Source: Ophioderma brevispina
Lineage: Eukaryota; Echinodermata; Ophiuroidea; Amphilepidida; Ophiodermatidae
Assembly (NCBI GenBank): GCA_023653785.1
Contig: JAMKCH010084939.1
Span: 1-64,000, forward strand
Direction of reading: 5' to 3'
Length of the DNA: 64,000 bases
Part shown: in pieces, positions 1 through 12,405 of the stretch
Numbering within the stretch: position 1 is the stretch's first letter
How the letters are laid out: every line of letters begins with the position of its first letter
Translations under genes and position numbers: made by a program
Notes under the pieces: generated by a model
What the model was told of the DNA's origin: nothing
Seen by the model: only the letters and a program-made list of their open reading frames with translations
Database searches by the model: none

Positions 1-2069
1 ATCACCCTTTTCTTGAGAATATCTAGTGAACTATAAAACAAAAATGAAGGTGCTAGGATCACGAAATTCACCTTTAACCATGAAGTTCTTATCTAAATTC
101 ATTAAAGTTGTCTATTAGGGAAGGGGAAAAAAAACGATTGAGAGAGCCTTGCTAATTCTTTCATAACTCCCCCCCCCCACCCCCACCCCACACCGGGTAC
201 TCACCTATGATTCAATCTGTCTGATTGACTCATTACAGGACACAACATGGGATGGCCCACTGAGTAAGAGTAAACCAATCCACTATGTCTTCTATGTAAA
301 TCATCACCATTCAAACAGTATTGACATCATTACATGCGGTTACTTCCAGAGTGACCAACCAAAATAGTGATTAGATCGATAGATAGGCAGGTAGTGCCCA
401 GCGGTCCGTTCGCGAAATTAAATCGTAAACCTACGTGCATACTGTGTCATGCCTGCGGACCAATTTGTCCCAAAGCCACTGGTGAGTAAGGTTACGAGGA
501 GTTTGGCCATGGAAGAAGAGATAGAAGGAAGCACAACACGACTTCCACAATCGATTTTAATCTGTTTATCATTCACCCGCAGTCCCGCACAAAAGGAACT
601 GATTCAAACAGGAACCTTTCATTTCATATCCCTCTGCCGCAATCGATGATCGGCGAGCAAATCATAAGTCTGTAGAATTTTTTGCAAACTCTATGTCGAA
701 CACGTAAAAGTGTTAAGGTATATTGCATATTACACATGTTCGGCTGTCTCCGGTGTGTATTTGTTGGTGTTTTTTCGTTATAAAGAAGTTCATGTACATC
801 GTTATGAATTCAGCTTACTGATTAATTTTAATTGATAGCCCTAGCGGTAGTCCTGCATTTACAGCTAGTCCCACTTTTTTCGGACACGAGCATGGGTTTC
901 CGACCAAAATCCAAGGAACCCCCTGGGCGTGCTTGTTGATCGGTTCCATGGAAGCCTGCCATATGGTTGAGCATTTACTTCGCAGAATTCATTGTCACTT
1001 CATTCGCTGATTCCCGATGACCCAGAATCTTTACTCAATGAAGAAACAACCACCGAACTGATGGAATTTTCTCGATCGACGAAAATTCTGATTAGGATTA
1101 TCCTCGAGAGGGCCATGAGAGAATATATGGATAAACCAATTGCAATTGTGGGGGGCAGAAAGATAAGGATCGTGCAAAAGTAAAGTGGGATCGTTGTGAT
1201 TCCTCTTATCTCTTTCTTCCATGGTTTTTTGACGAACGGACCCTAGGGGGTTACAATGTCTCAAGTAACAAAACGATCTGTTCTTTGCCATTCACGATTT
1301 TAGAATGAAGTACGTATGTATTTCTTATTCAATATATTTTCATTTTTTAAATCCCCAAATGTAACCTTCTTTTTCTGGAACAAGGTACTTGCATTGAAGT
1401 TGCTTTACCTCCAGTTAAGTTCAAGATTTTTAATAACCATACCTTTGGTTCTTACCTCTCAAATTGTGTTGAATCTTCGGTTTGCAATAAGGCCCTTTCA
1501 TGGAGCCAAGCATGATCGAAACTCAGATGAATGAACGATTATTTAAAACACGAAGCAGCTCCATATCTTGGAAAAAGCAAAAACCTACCATATGAACATG
1601 AACGCAAATGTAGATATGGTTTTTTTTCAGAAAGTTTTTTAAACACACTCAATGCAAGAGGCCTTCATAAATTCATCTTGATCGTTTTTTATAGTCAATT
1701 TCATCATTCATTTCAAGTTTGTAATGTAACGCTTGTTGCAAATGGATTTTAAATGGCACCTCACTTATTTTTCATTGCATTTTCTACATTGTGAGCGTCT
1801 TTTGGAGTGGATATGCGCCTTTTGTATATTCTCGTTATTACTATCATTTACTTAATCATGATAGGAGTTCAATCACAACCTTCTTGAGCTGCATTTTTTT
1901 CCAGAGTGTACGTGAAAGGTGTATTATAATAGATATGCTCGACGATGGTGAATCCCTGTACTATAGGTTCAGCTGTATCATGGTGGCCTTATTTTAGGTC
2001 ACTGATCGATTTTAACAACGGTCCCCAATTCTTAATTCAAATCTAAGTCAATAGATGTGAATTTGTTGG
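1..2069. other. Stretch with no recognisable gene or element
   Basis: Only short reading frames (under 75 codons) with no domain I recognise. A C-rich low-complexity patch lies at about 167-196. Nothing else stands out. Confidence 0.5.
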
Positions 2070-2385
2070 TAATAATAATAATACACCGGCTTTTATATAG
2101 CGCTATTTCATTAAGATCACAACGCTGTTGCCTATTATTATTATGCCGCCATCGGGAAATCGTCACAATCATTTCGCTTCGCCTCTGGCCAAGCGCACAA
2201 TCTTATCAGCACTTAGATTGTAATATTCCCCCTAACAGCTACCCGAATATCGCTTGGGTTGACGGGGCAAGTGAGGTAAAGTGCCTTGCCCAAGTGCACA
2301 ACACATTCGCCGCAGCGGGGCTCGAACCCACAACCTTCAGATCATGAGTGGGCCGTCATATCCACTGGACCACATGTGGTAAGAA
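2070..2385 (-). mobile_element. tRNA-derived SINE, reverse orientation
   Basis: Read on the minus strand, the first ~70 bases carry a Pol III A-box-like TGGTCCAGTGG and a B box GGTTCGAGCCC, followed by a SINE body with GTGTTGTGCACTTGGGCAAG-type sequence and ending near a TAA-rich stretch (2070-2083). This matches the general plan of SINE2/tRNA-type elements common in marine invertebrates. The head of the same family recurs near 17464-17535. The tRNA-like head is not a functional tRNA gene. Confidence 0.75.
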
Positions 2386-2404
2386 ACACCACATATTGTA
2401 TTCA

Positions 2405-2720
2405 CCTATAATCCAGGCCCTGGCTAGGACCCTGCTTACAACTCATCCGTAAGAGATTTTGACACTTGATTTGAGATGTTTCGTGCTTGGTCCTCGTGAA
2501 GTCTATACGCGTGGTAGGATCCCAAATACACGAGAATGAGACTAAATTTGAAAAATAACGTTTTAGGGATTTTTGAAATGGCGCGAACATTAATTTAATT
2601 TTCAAATGCATTTTTCTCCAACTTTTTTCTACGAACTAAAAGTTCGCAGAACAAAATTGCTGAAATGATGTTTTCTTCTCCCGTATGGTAAAACTGGAGG
2701 AATTCATCAAGCAGTTTTGG
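2405..2720. repeat. Dispersed repeat, copy 1 (family of 7.55-7.8 kb)
   Basis: Shares blocks such as CCAGGYCCTRGCT, CCCTGCTTACAAMT, TTGATTTGAG and TTCTCCCGTATG with 7545-7810, in the same order but diverged. Family unknown. The copy contains short reading frames only. Confidence 0.45.
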
Positions 2721-4776
2721 AGGAAAAGATCAGGTAAATTGGGGGTGGGAGGACGGATTTCGTTGGCATCACCGTGTGCCAACACGTATGTATGGTAATT
2801 CGGAAATTAACACTTTATATAAATAGCCAATAAATAGCGAATATACATTCTATGGTGTTTGTGTCATGATACGATCATTTTTTCTGTCATAAGTGTGCGA
2901 AAACTTCTTGGTACAAAAAGTCATACGGGTAATTCTACAAATTTCGGTGCCATTAGCATTTTTACCATTCTTTGATCTAGGAAATTTTACTACAGGTATA
3001 TATTTCGGATTTCATTTGTTATTTTGATAGAACTCGGCGAGTTCTACTCAGAACACCATACTTTGTTATACTTTTGACGACATTATCAATTTGAGATTTA
3101 ACCGGAAAGGGCCGAAAAACGCAAAAATCACGTTTCCACAGCTCAGGGTGTACTTTTAGACTAACTTGATTTGTTATAAAGAAATATAATATTCTTTTTT
3201 GTTTTGATTTTTGAAGAAATATATGTACCAAACTTAAGTATCAAAACACTTTTTCGTACGTAGAACAACCTTAATATGTTATTTTAACATCAAACACACT
3301 TTCCACGAAAATGATGTAATCTACTTTATCCGTGCAGCAAAGACTATTTCTTAAACTCAACATAGTAATTATTCAATTAATTATGAGCATTCATGTAGTA
3401 ATCCTATCATAGTATTGAAATTTGTCCACCTGGAAAGCCTCAAATACTTCATTTGTGTTTTAGAAAATATTGAAGTTCGTTTTTTGAAGCGACCGTTTTA
3501 ACCTTGTGAACAACGTTATCCATATTTCTCCGGAAGTGCATATCCCATTCACTTCGCCACATAGTATGTCATAGGTCAACTGTCCCTGACACTAATAGTA
3601 TTGGAATGTTTCGATTTTCTTCTATAAACCTAGTGTTATACCACCAAAATAAGAGAAATCGTGATCAGCGTTATCGTGAACAACGTTATCCAGTGGATTC
3701 AATAGCCGTATTTTGACAAATTGTTTCCAGGTCAGGTTTCTTTTTCCATTGCAATTTATTAAAGATGTCTACACAAATCAGCTGAGCAGCAAATTTGGGA
3801 CGATTTACTCATTTTTCGTGTTTAATTTACCGTAAAGTACTACATGAACCTGACAATACATTCTTAAATATACCAATTATGTAAATATTTTGTTCATAGT
3901 GGCAATAATCCACGAAACATAGCGTGCCTACACAACGGTAATACAAATTAGCCGCATAGTTCTGAATGCGTACACATTTAATACGAGCTATTAACTGAAT
4001 AACTGTACGTTTGTTAACTGATAACGCTGTTCACAGAGATAACGTAGTTCACACGTATCTGCCTTTATTTGATTAGAGGAAGTATCTTTGAACGATTAAA
4101 AGTATTTTTTCAGGTTAGTTATTACTATAGTTACATATCGCTATAAGTAGCAACAATATCGATCTTTTACCAAACGTTTTGTAACATTTTCCATAATAAA
4201 ATACATGGTGGGCGCTGCTCGCGGAGTGTCATTTATATGGCATTACCACTGAAATTACAAACTAGTTGATATCCCACTGAGTTAGTCCGGGATACGAAAC
4301 TTCCTATTCAGAATGTCATTCTTACTATCTAGGTATTAGTATTAAACGCTAAAAAAGTGCAGGAGTCACACAAAATGTTGTTTACTTGTCGAATTTAATA
4401 AGAAATATGGATAATATTAATTTATATTTTACTACAGTAAAATATTAAAATAATATCAGTTTTGGTAAAGTAAAACTTAAAGCTCCGTTTTATGGAGTAG
4501 TGCATATGGAGCAAGAATGCATAATGATTTTGGCTCTATCTGATTGTCAGCCTCGACCTCACCACTCACACCATCAGACCTATAATCATCAATATGAAAA
4601 TAGTATTTTTACAAACATATAACATATTTTGGCTGAATTTCGTGTAATTGTGAAGATGCAGGTGAAATATGGTCCGTGAAATTGTTTCTAGAGTAACCAA
4701 TAGGCTGTTTTAATAAATTTCATTGCTGCAAACAAAACTTAGTAGGCCTGTTCTGTTAAGCTTTCGGGCAACATTT

Positions 4777-4993
4777 TTTCATACAAAATGCAAATAACGG
4801 TATGCTCAAATCAAAATGGCCTCAACACAATTAAAATATCCACAATCAAAACCAAAACGTATGTAGGCCTATAGACTACATAGACCAGAATCTCAGAAAG
4901 TTATAAGGTTTGATGGTCTTCTTATGTTAGTATAAGGGTTAGGATTCAATGGTTCTTATTGCTGCCGGGTCACATCCTGTGCAAAAAGAAATA
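4777..4993. repeat. 217-bp direct repeat, copy 1
   Basis: Identical, base for base, to 5137-5353 at an offset of 360. The two copies flank a 143-bp segment ending in a poly(A) run. See the insert at 4994-5136 for interpretation. Confidence 0.95.
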
Positions 4994-5136
4994 CACCTGG
5001 CACAAAAAGTATCTCGGCATGTTTTTCGATCAGTATTGTGCCAAAGTCAGACCATTTTGAAAGTTTCCGAAATATACATTTTGTTGCCTAGGTATTGCTC
5101 TTTCATTTAATACCTGAAAAAAAAAAAAAAAAAAAA
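4994..5136 (+). mobile_element. Poly(A)-tailed insert between perfect direct repeats
   Basis: The segment begins CACCTGGCAC and ends in a run of about 20 A. Its body (AAAAGTATCTCGGCATG, TTTTTCGATCAGTATTGTGCC) recurs at about 16528-16650, so it is a member of a dispersed family. The A tail suggests retroposition, but the flanking 217-bp repeats are far longer than a normal target-site duplication. A mis-joined pair of haplotypes (one with, one without the insertion) is an equally good reading. Confidence 0.6.
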
Positions 5137-5353
5137 TTTCATACAAAATGCAAATAACGGTATGCTCAAATCAAAATGGCCTCAACACAATTAAAATATC
5201 CACAATCAAAACCAAAACGTATGTAGGCCTATAGACTACATAGACCAGAATCTCAGAAAGTTATAAGGTTTGATGGTCTTCTTATGTTAGTATAAGGGTT
5301 AGGATTCAATGGTTCTTATTGCTGCCGGGTCACATCCTGTGCAAAAAGAAATA
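5137..5353. repeat. 217-bp direct repeat, copy 2
   Basis: Identical to 4777-4993. Starts immediately after the poly(A) run with TTTCATAC. Sequence diverges from copy 1 after the shared GCAAAAAGAAATA. Confidence 0.95.
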
Positions 5354-6789
5354 GGTGAAAATAAGGTAATACAGGAGTCAACAAATTTTAAATGCTCCAA
5401 TCATGTCTAATCTCAAATTTTCCGTCTAGCATCAAGGAAGAAAATTCTATGACCGTGTGTCTTGAAATTGTTTTTTTTATTACCAAGCTATAGTGGAGGT
5501 CGAAGGTCACAAAATCAGCTGTACACGGGTCAACTTCTCCAAATGCTAGACTGATTTAATTTTAAAAAAGGCTAAAATTGTTCTTCTTTATACATTAAAA
5601 TGTATGAAATTATGGAATGAGTAAACACTTAAAGAGAAATGTTTTAGGAACCCTGATACCAAAATTTTTTTTCAAGTAATCGGTTTCACAGTGAATGAAA
5701 TTGACTAATGAGCTTAACCTTTTGATTAAAAAAATATTTCTTTTCACAAAAATAGGCAATTGCGACTGTTTTAATATAATTTCAAGTATGCAGTAAACGT
5801 ACATTACATTTAGAAGCAGGATTACAAAAACAAAATATTGCATATCAAATGTGACTGGATTTTATGTATCTGTAGACAGTGGTGAACAGCGTTATCTCAT
5901 AACGTGTTTCTGTTTTGTTCATTGGCGTTACAATCATCGATTCAATTTTATGTGTTGGGAAACAGCAAATAACTTAACCCCTCTTCAAATTTTGGATATA
6001 TGGTGTTAAAATGCCCACATGTCGTCAATAATATGAAATGGTGAACAACGTTATCTGACAATGTACATGTAGAACCGTTCCTGTTTTTGTATCATAGGCC
6101 TACAAAGTATTAGTAAATGTCATGTAAAATTCAACTTAAAGCAAAAGAAAAGCAATATAATATAATTTCACATTAGAATGCTTCATAACCACCTATCTTT
6201 AATATTTAGATTTGATGTTAAGAAATCAAATTATATGGAATGAGCATTTTGTCACTGTTTGGAACGATTGTATGGTGAAAAAATACCTCTATATGTGTGT
6301 ATTTATTTTGCATACATACTTAATATAATAAAATACAGAAGTACGTAACCATGAATTATCACACTGAGTGTTTGAAGCGGATTTGATCTTGAACTTATCT
6401 CTAAGAAACCTATGGTGTGAACAACGTTATCCAGCGCCATTAATACAAAAGAATAAAATATGAATTTGTATTCATTAAATAAGGTAATCATTCCAAGTTA
6501 CATGGAATGGATAGATCCCAATTGTTTTGTTACAGCAATTGTGATAGTTTTGTGCTGTAGTATAACTGAAATACAAGTTACGGAAAAAGGTACAAATATC
6601 AAAGAACAATACTTCCACTAATGTTAGTGAGTATAACAAGAAACCATATATACCTTTGCCAAACATAGTCTGTTTGTATTATAGAGAGATATGCCAAGGG
6701 AAATATTTCTACTCTTTGTAGGTTTCACACACATAATTGATGATAAAATGACGCTATAAGTAAAAATTATACTGGATAACGTTGTTCAC

Positions 6790-7544
6790 ATCGGGGAAAA
6801 GTTACACACAAAAGTACATAATTCATTGGTCTGCTATATAAATATGCGAGTAGTGGTGTTCGTAAATTTTATTGATCCAGTATCTTCAACATGTTGACTC
6901 ATAAAAACGATTAATATAAAGCAGATTTGAAGTAACTTAATTTTTAATTTTCTGGAGTTGGAATGGCACCGATTTTTGTAGAATAGCCCATACCCATAAA
7001 ACTTTTCCTGTATGTTAACGTCACATCCTGGAGGTAAGTAGCTACGATCAGTGGAGATACTGAGGTGAGGATCTACGTGATGCCAATCTTCAGTACTGCT
7101 GCCCACTGTAGATGATGGATAAATAAGTCGCAAAAATCAACTGCTGATTTAGACTTGTTTCATCCTGGCGAAGGACCATATAAATGTAGGACGAAAACCT
7201 TTTGCTTTTCACCACATAGTGCCAGTGCCAATTTCTTCCCTGTTGAGATTCCTACCCACTTGCAACAATTTTCTGTGTTAGAGTAAAGGCCATCATTTGA
7301 CACACCAAAGTAGTTACAGATGTTACAAACCATTCTAGTAAGATGGCGGGGAAAGAACCCTCTTCACAGGCCCGATTGACCGCGGTTTGGGGTTTGGAAA
7401 ATACTTTTTTATCGATAAAGTTGGTTTTTCTATTAAAAAAAATACACCAACTTGTATATGGGTCTTTCCATGTCAACATTTAAATTTCTTTATGTGTGTG
7501 ATCACAAAATTGTTTATCTTCATTAGAAAAAGTTTTTCATATAG
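6790..7544. other. Stretch with no recognisable element
   Basis: Minus-strand frames of 99 codons (7133-6834) and 75 codons (7479-7252) are open but resemble no family I know; no consistent pair of splice sites supports them. Confidence 0.4.
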
Positions 7545-7810
7545 TCCAGGTCCTAGCTGCATGGGCCCTGCTTACAAACTAATCCACCAAGATAATTTGT
7601 TCTGCCACTGATTTGAGTTGCTGGACCATTGTCTTTAAAAAAAATCATACAGGTTCTTTTCGAAACCGACTTCAAATCGAAAATCCAATATGGCCGCCGG
7701 CCGGGTTTTTCGGTTGCAGGGAATCATTTCTGGCATCATTTTTATGATTAGAAGGGAAAAAAAAAGAAAATTCTGGCTCCCGTATGTTGAAAATAAAGTC
7801 ATTTTGGTGA
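7545..7810. repeat. Dispersed repeat, copy 2 (family of 2.4 kb)
   Basis: Diverged relative of 2405-2720: shared TAGTCCAGGTCCTAGCT, CCCTGCTTACAAACT and CTCCCGTATG blocks. It lies directly upstream of a SINE. Confidence 0.45.
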
Positions 7811-7815
7811 ATTAG

Positions 7816-8160
7816 AGAGTGGCGTGGTATAGCGGTTAGAGAGCTTGCCTCTGGACCAATGGTTCCCGGGTTTCAATCTCGGTTGGGGTACTTGCGGATT
7901 TAGTCTAGGTATCAATTCTGGTGGATTTGATTGGTAGAGGCTATTTTGTATGAAACACCGAATTGCACTTACTCATGGTTCATTGATAGGGCAAATGAAC
8001 CATGGAAAAGGCTCTCTGTGGTTCCCATTGTGTGTGTTCGTCAAGTTTGGATTGTAGAAACCTGGCGGGGATTAGCTGCTGCCTAGTAAGGTTGCGTTGT
8101 TCTGTCGGTTGTTATTGCGCTTGAACTTTCGGGGAAAAAGGGGCCGCATTACAAAAATGT
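7816..8160 (+). mobile_element. tRNA-derived SINE, full-length-like
   Basis: The head shows an A-box-like TGGTATAGCGG (7828-7838) and a B-box-like GGTTTCAATCTC about 40 bases on, as in tRNA-derived SINEs. The body runs to a 3' end of the type 'CGCTTGAACTTTCGGGGAAAA...CGCATTACAAAAATGT', the kind of conserved tail found in several marine-invertebrate SINE families. Target-site duplications were not resolved. Confidence 0.7.
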
Positions 8161-8827
8161 CCTAAAATCTGATTATATTAACAATTATTTTCAGCTTGGA
8201 GGGACATTGTGTTATCTGGATGGTTTTTTTATAATAGAAAAAGCACAAAGCGACAAAGTAGCCAGTTTTTCGACAGACTATCGTGTATAGGTGTGTTAGT
8301 GGTAACGTAAACCATTGGGGTTTTCATGGAGCTTCTAGAGCTGTAGTACAATATGTTTTAAAAATCTTAATGATAACAAGCATTGCACCGTGACTCTCTA
8401 AAATGGGAATTGTTCCAGCGCGATAGCAGGAGTTTACACATCTGAAGCGCCTAGTGCATATTTACGGGCGTCAAAATCATACCCGATTAGATCGCGTCTT
8501 CTGTACCAACACAAAACAAAGGTAGATAATGAATTTTTAAAATGCCTTCATATCAGACACCCTGGCCAATTAATAAGGCACAGCTAACAGCTGACACAAA
8601 CACACACGCTTTATTCTGTACTCAGTTGTTATACGCTAAAATATGAAATTGCTAGGTAAATATGCAGCGCCTTGGTGTACCTCATTATATGTCTTAACTT
8701 ACTGCCCTGCCATATTTGAAGAGTGTAAACCATGCAGCTTTAAGGAATGTGTAGAAAAAATTAACTTCTATATTTTATAGATAATTATTATACAGCTGGA
8801 AAGATTTTTGCAATTGAATGCCTTTAA

Positions 8828-9110
8828 GCCGGGTTATATGAAACAATAGGTAACATTTTTAAGGATCTCTAAAGCATTTCTTAACGATTTTGATTGTTAC
8901 CAAAATCAAATATTGTCCCAAGGGGTCCGTTTGGCGGCCATCTTGTTTATATGCAGCGACCATGGGTTTGTATTCACTGTTCAATTGTGCGTCTGACGAT
9001 ATCGTTTGCTAAAATAATATAAGACACCAAAATGTTGACCACCACCGGTGAAATCTGGTTGAAATGGGGGGTTCTGGGGACGAGCCTATTAGCAATCAGG
9101 CCATAGACCT
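8828..9110. mobile_element. TTAA-flanked MITE-like repeat (member 1)
   Basis: TTAA at 8824-8827 and 9111-9114. The right half (ACCAAAATGTTGACCAC...GGTGAAATCTGG, GGGGACGAGCCTATTAGC, GGCCATAGACCT|TTAA) closely matches the right end of 30378-30722. The left end is poorly matched, so this copy may be degraded or chimaeric. Confidence 0.5.
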
Positions 9111-9487
9111 TTAAGGATTAGCTAGGTTGTTTTATTCAGGACCTGTGTGTCTGGAAGTTCAAAGAGTTGATGATATTCAGTCATACATTTTCTTTTAAAA
9201 TATACTCATCATTAATTATAGCGGCCGTAATCCCAATATCAATGATAGCTAATGATGAAAACACTACAAAAAAAAGCAAAACTATTTTTAATCTCCATAG
9301 TTAATGGTATTGTATTTTAAACAACATCTCATATCACACCGCTTTGGAAAACAATGATTAACAAAAGAATCGAGGAACAATCTTTATTATTATGTCCATT
9401 CATTAATGTTTTAACAATTCATATATCAAAACACCTTCCACATAAACGCTTACAGCGTAACTATACCATAGTCATCATGATTTATAT

Positions 9488-9958
9488 CAGGGGTGTCCAA
9501 CCTTTTTGACGCAGGGGCCGCATTGGTTGAATCCACAACTACTGCGGGCCGCAAACAAGTAATCGGGGCGCTCAAGTTTGGTTCATGACGTGCCTACAAA
9601 AGTATGTAAGTAGGACCCAGGTCAATACTAATATTTGCCAAAAAGGGACCATAGCAATACCAGAGATGCAGATTTTGGTTCAAATTTAACACAAATTTTC
9701 CATTTTTGTTGACCTTTTAAACAAAATCTCTCAAAATTTTGGCTTTATTTTGAGGAAATTTGACTAATTTTCCCACAAATTTTAGAAAATGTTGGTTTTA
9801 GATTGATGAAGTTGGACTAATTTTCCAACAATATTTAAAAATATTTTTAAAAATGTATTATGTATGCATTGTGATTTTTCTGGGAAGTACCACGCGGGCC
9901 GCATGAGAGCTCTTAGCGGGCCGCTAATGGCCCGCGGGCCACAGGTTGGACACCCCTG
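9488..9958. mobile_element. hAT-type non-autonomous transposon (MITE)
   Basis: Perfect 16-bp terminal inverted repeats CAGGGGTGTCCAACCT, flanked by 8-bp direct repeats ATTTATAT and ATGTATAT (7/8 match). Both subterminal regions are rich in GGGCCGC/GCGGGCC words. Ends and 8-bp target duplications of this kind are hallmarks of the hAT superfamily. At 471 bp there is no room for a transposase and no long frame is present. Confidence 0.9.
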
Positions 9959-10253
9959 ATGTATATGATATAACAGAATTGACATTATGTTCATGTTTTA
10001 AACTTATATGGATACTAAAGAGCAATATAAATCATATGTATCGTTACTCACAGTATATAGGGAAACCACTCCCTCATTCAACTTTAACCACCAGAATGTG
10101 GGGGTTTTATTTACAGCATAGTTATCATATTGCTCGCTGATGGCAAAAACAGTGATCCATTCCCAGCTTTTATGTTCTTTAATTCCAAATGTATTAATTG
10201 CACGAGTAAATCCGCAAACATGGGCAGCATTGAGGTTTCCAGCTAGAGATTAA

Positions 10254-10305
10254 CGTTTATTTGTTTGTTTGTTTATTTGTTTGTCTATTTGCTTGTTTAT
10301 TCTCG
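10254..10305. repeat. (TTTG)n-like microsatellite
   Basis: Imperfect run of GTTT/ATTT/GTCT tetranucleotides. Confidence 0.9.
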
Positions 10306-10504
10306 TCCGATTATTTGATGAAAGATGTCACGTGACTCATTTTAAAGATACTTTTAATTACGGTGAACTAGAATACAACAAAGATTACCGTTATTAGGAC
10401 TTGGTCATTATTTACGCCAGGGAGGATTTAAAAGGCGTGATTTTCTTTCAACAGGTAGGAACATATTTTTTTAATTTTTATTTAATGAGAGGGGACGCGA
10501 AATA

Positions 10505-11354
10505 CAGGGTGAGTCAAAAAAAACTTGACCCAGATTGTGTCCGCCATTTTAAATTTTTAAATAACAAATATCTAACATATGTGGTATCATCGGAAAGATT
10601 ATTTCATTATCTTTCATTTGCTGCAAAGATAATTGCAATCGGTTAAATATAGGGCGAGCTACAGTCTTTCGAATCAAGTAGTCAGTATTTCCCTCTATCC
10701 ACGGATTCCCATTTGAATGCACAGCGGCCAACTAAGCAAATGACTCCTCAAAATGTTGATGAGGGTATGTCAATGTTTATGTCAAATAAAGTGATATTTT
10801 AAAAGTGTAAAAGCCAGTGATAATGGTAAGTTTTATTTGTAACACTTTTTTTTCAAGATGTAGCACATTTTGGTCCACATCTATAGACAATACTTTAAAC
10901 CTCAAAAGGTTGTCACCGATGTCTGTTCCTTCATATGGTATGTTTCATTCACCTCCGCCAGAAAACTTTATTTTTCAAATGATTGTTGTGAGTGATGAGG
11001 ACGTAGAAGCGTTAAGAGAGCATCGATGGTAAATTTTGACTGCATTTTGTGGGCTTAAATAGCGTCACATGTATTCTGCAGTCCACAATCCACAGTCCTG
11101 CAGTCTTCTGGACACTGATTGCCTTCGATGAACGCCGTTCATTTTAATGTGAATCCGTGGACAGAGCGCAAAACCGACTACTTGATTCAAACGACTGTAG
11201 CTCGGTCTATACCTAAACGATGTGGGTGATCTTTACAGCAAATTAAAGATCATGAACTGGGCTTTTAGATGATACCACATATGTTAGATGAATCTTACAC
11301 AAAAATTCAAAATGGCGGACACAATCAGGGTCAAGTTTTTTATGACTCACCCTG
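10505..11354. mobile_element. Mariner/Tc1-type MITE with ~230-bp inverted repeats
   Basis: Ends CAGGGTGAGTCA with TA on both sides (10503-10504 and 11355-11356). The arms (about 10505-10735 and 11128-11354) pair imperfectly over most of their length, including the block with CTTGACCC...GTGTCCGCCATTTT and an inner block CTACTTGATTC. The 390-bp middle has short frames only and no transposase signature I recognise. Confidence 0.85.
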
Positions 11355-11813
11355 TATTTCCCACTCAAATAAAAACGAAGGCAAACGAAATTTATTATAT
11401 GATACCTCACATTACCACTTGTGAACCAGGTAGAATTTGAGAAATGATAACCATAGTTTAGTAGGATTGCCATTGTAAAAATAAACAATTTGGTCTACGA
11501 TGTAGTTTAGAGGTAGCCTTGTTTAAAAGGCTCTCTATCATCTTCATTCATAGGTTCATACGTCTGATATAAATATTGTTACAGATCATATTAGGCAGAA
11601 ATCCTGCAAGGAGTTGAACATATTCCTCCTCTCCAAAACAAAATATTATCCTCCACCATGGCGAGAATTCATTCTATCAAGCACTTAATTTGATGGTTCC
11701 AAATCATCTGGTCTATGTTCCGTAGGTTCACTAGCAAGTTCAATCAGATCTAAGCAGGCAGCGCGCCTTGTTTAATCCGTCAGGCTTTTCCCGATTTTGA
11801 TCTGAGTTTTATA

Positions 11814-12405
11814 CAGGGAAAGATTAAAACCACACAAAACAATTTAATCAAGGCGGTTGCCCTGACTAGCATAATCACTGCTATACCTGACCACAATTGT
11901 CTTGTTACAACGATTAAAAAAGGTATAGTTTGTACTGCCTACTAGGTATGGTTACCGAGTTTTAAGACAAAATTCGTCAAATGTCAAAGGTCACCACCAA
12001 AGGTTAAATCTTTAATATTGCACCGATTTCTTTAAAAATTGTCTCAAATTGTTAACCTTTACACAGGGATTGCAACAAAAGTAGTTGACACTCTTTTATC
12101 GAGATAAATGACAAACAAGGTCAACCCCATTGACCTCTTTTGGTCTCCGAATTTTTAAAATATATTAGACGGTGCAAAATGTTTTTGTTGCAGTCTCTGA
12201 GGAAAGATGAACAATTTGAGCACATTTTTGAAGAAATCGGATCAATATTTAAGATTTGACCTTTCGTGATGACCTTTGACATTTGACGATTTTTGTGTTG
12301 TATCTCCAGTAGTACAAACTATACCTTTTTTAAATCCTTGTAACAAGACAAACACTTTGGTTACCTTTTTACAGCAGTCCAAGCATTTTTCATTTTTGAC
12401 CCCTG
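11814..12405. mobile_element. TA-flanked foldback MITE, 'GGTATAGTTTGTACT' family, copy 1
   Basis: 592 bp between TA dinucleotides, ending CAGGG... and ...TTTTTGACCCCTG. Strong subterminal inverted repeats: CTTGTTACAACGATTAAAAAAGGTATAGTTTGTACT-type sequence near 11909-11944 pairs with its complement near 12325-12358. The interior has several TGACCTTTG-like words. Relatives at 13541-14319, 31358-31948 and 53574-53990. Confidence 0.8.

Larger units (their letters stand above)
3506..6789. repeat. Homotypic cluster of a 15-bp motif (9 copies)
   Basis: The motif GTGAACARCGTTATC (one copy GTGATCAGC..., one GTGAACTAC...) occurs at 3506-3520, 3661-3675, 3676-3690 (tandem), 4020-4034 (-), 4038-4052 (-), 5882-5896, 6041-6055, 6417-6431 and 6775-6789 (-). 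Several copies continue with CCAG. The flanks differ from copy to copy. I saw no further full copy elsewhere in the window by eye. A protein-binding-site cluster, a decayed minisatellite or transposon ends are all possible; function unknown. Confidence 0.8.

Noticed and set aside
2070..2385. Genuine tRNA gene (minus strand)
   Set aside because: A and B boxes are present, but the sequence continues into a SINE body and the cloverleaf stems do not pair well.
3506..6789. CRISPR-like array
   Set aside because: The 15-base motif is too short, irregularly spaced, on both strands and in a eukaryotic context.
7816..7890. Genuine tRNA gene (plus strand)
   Set aside because: Same reason: tRNA-like head of a SINE with a typical SINE tail downstream.
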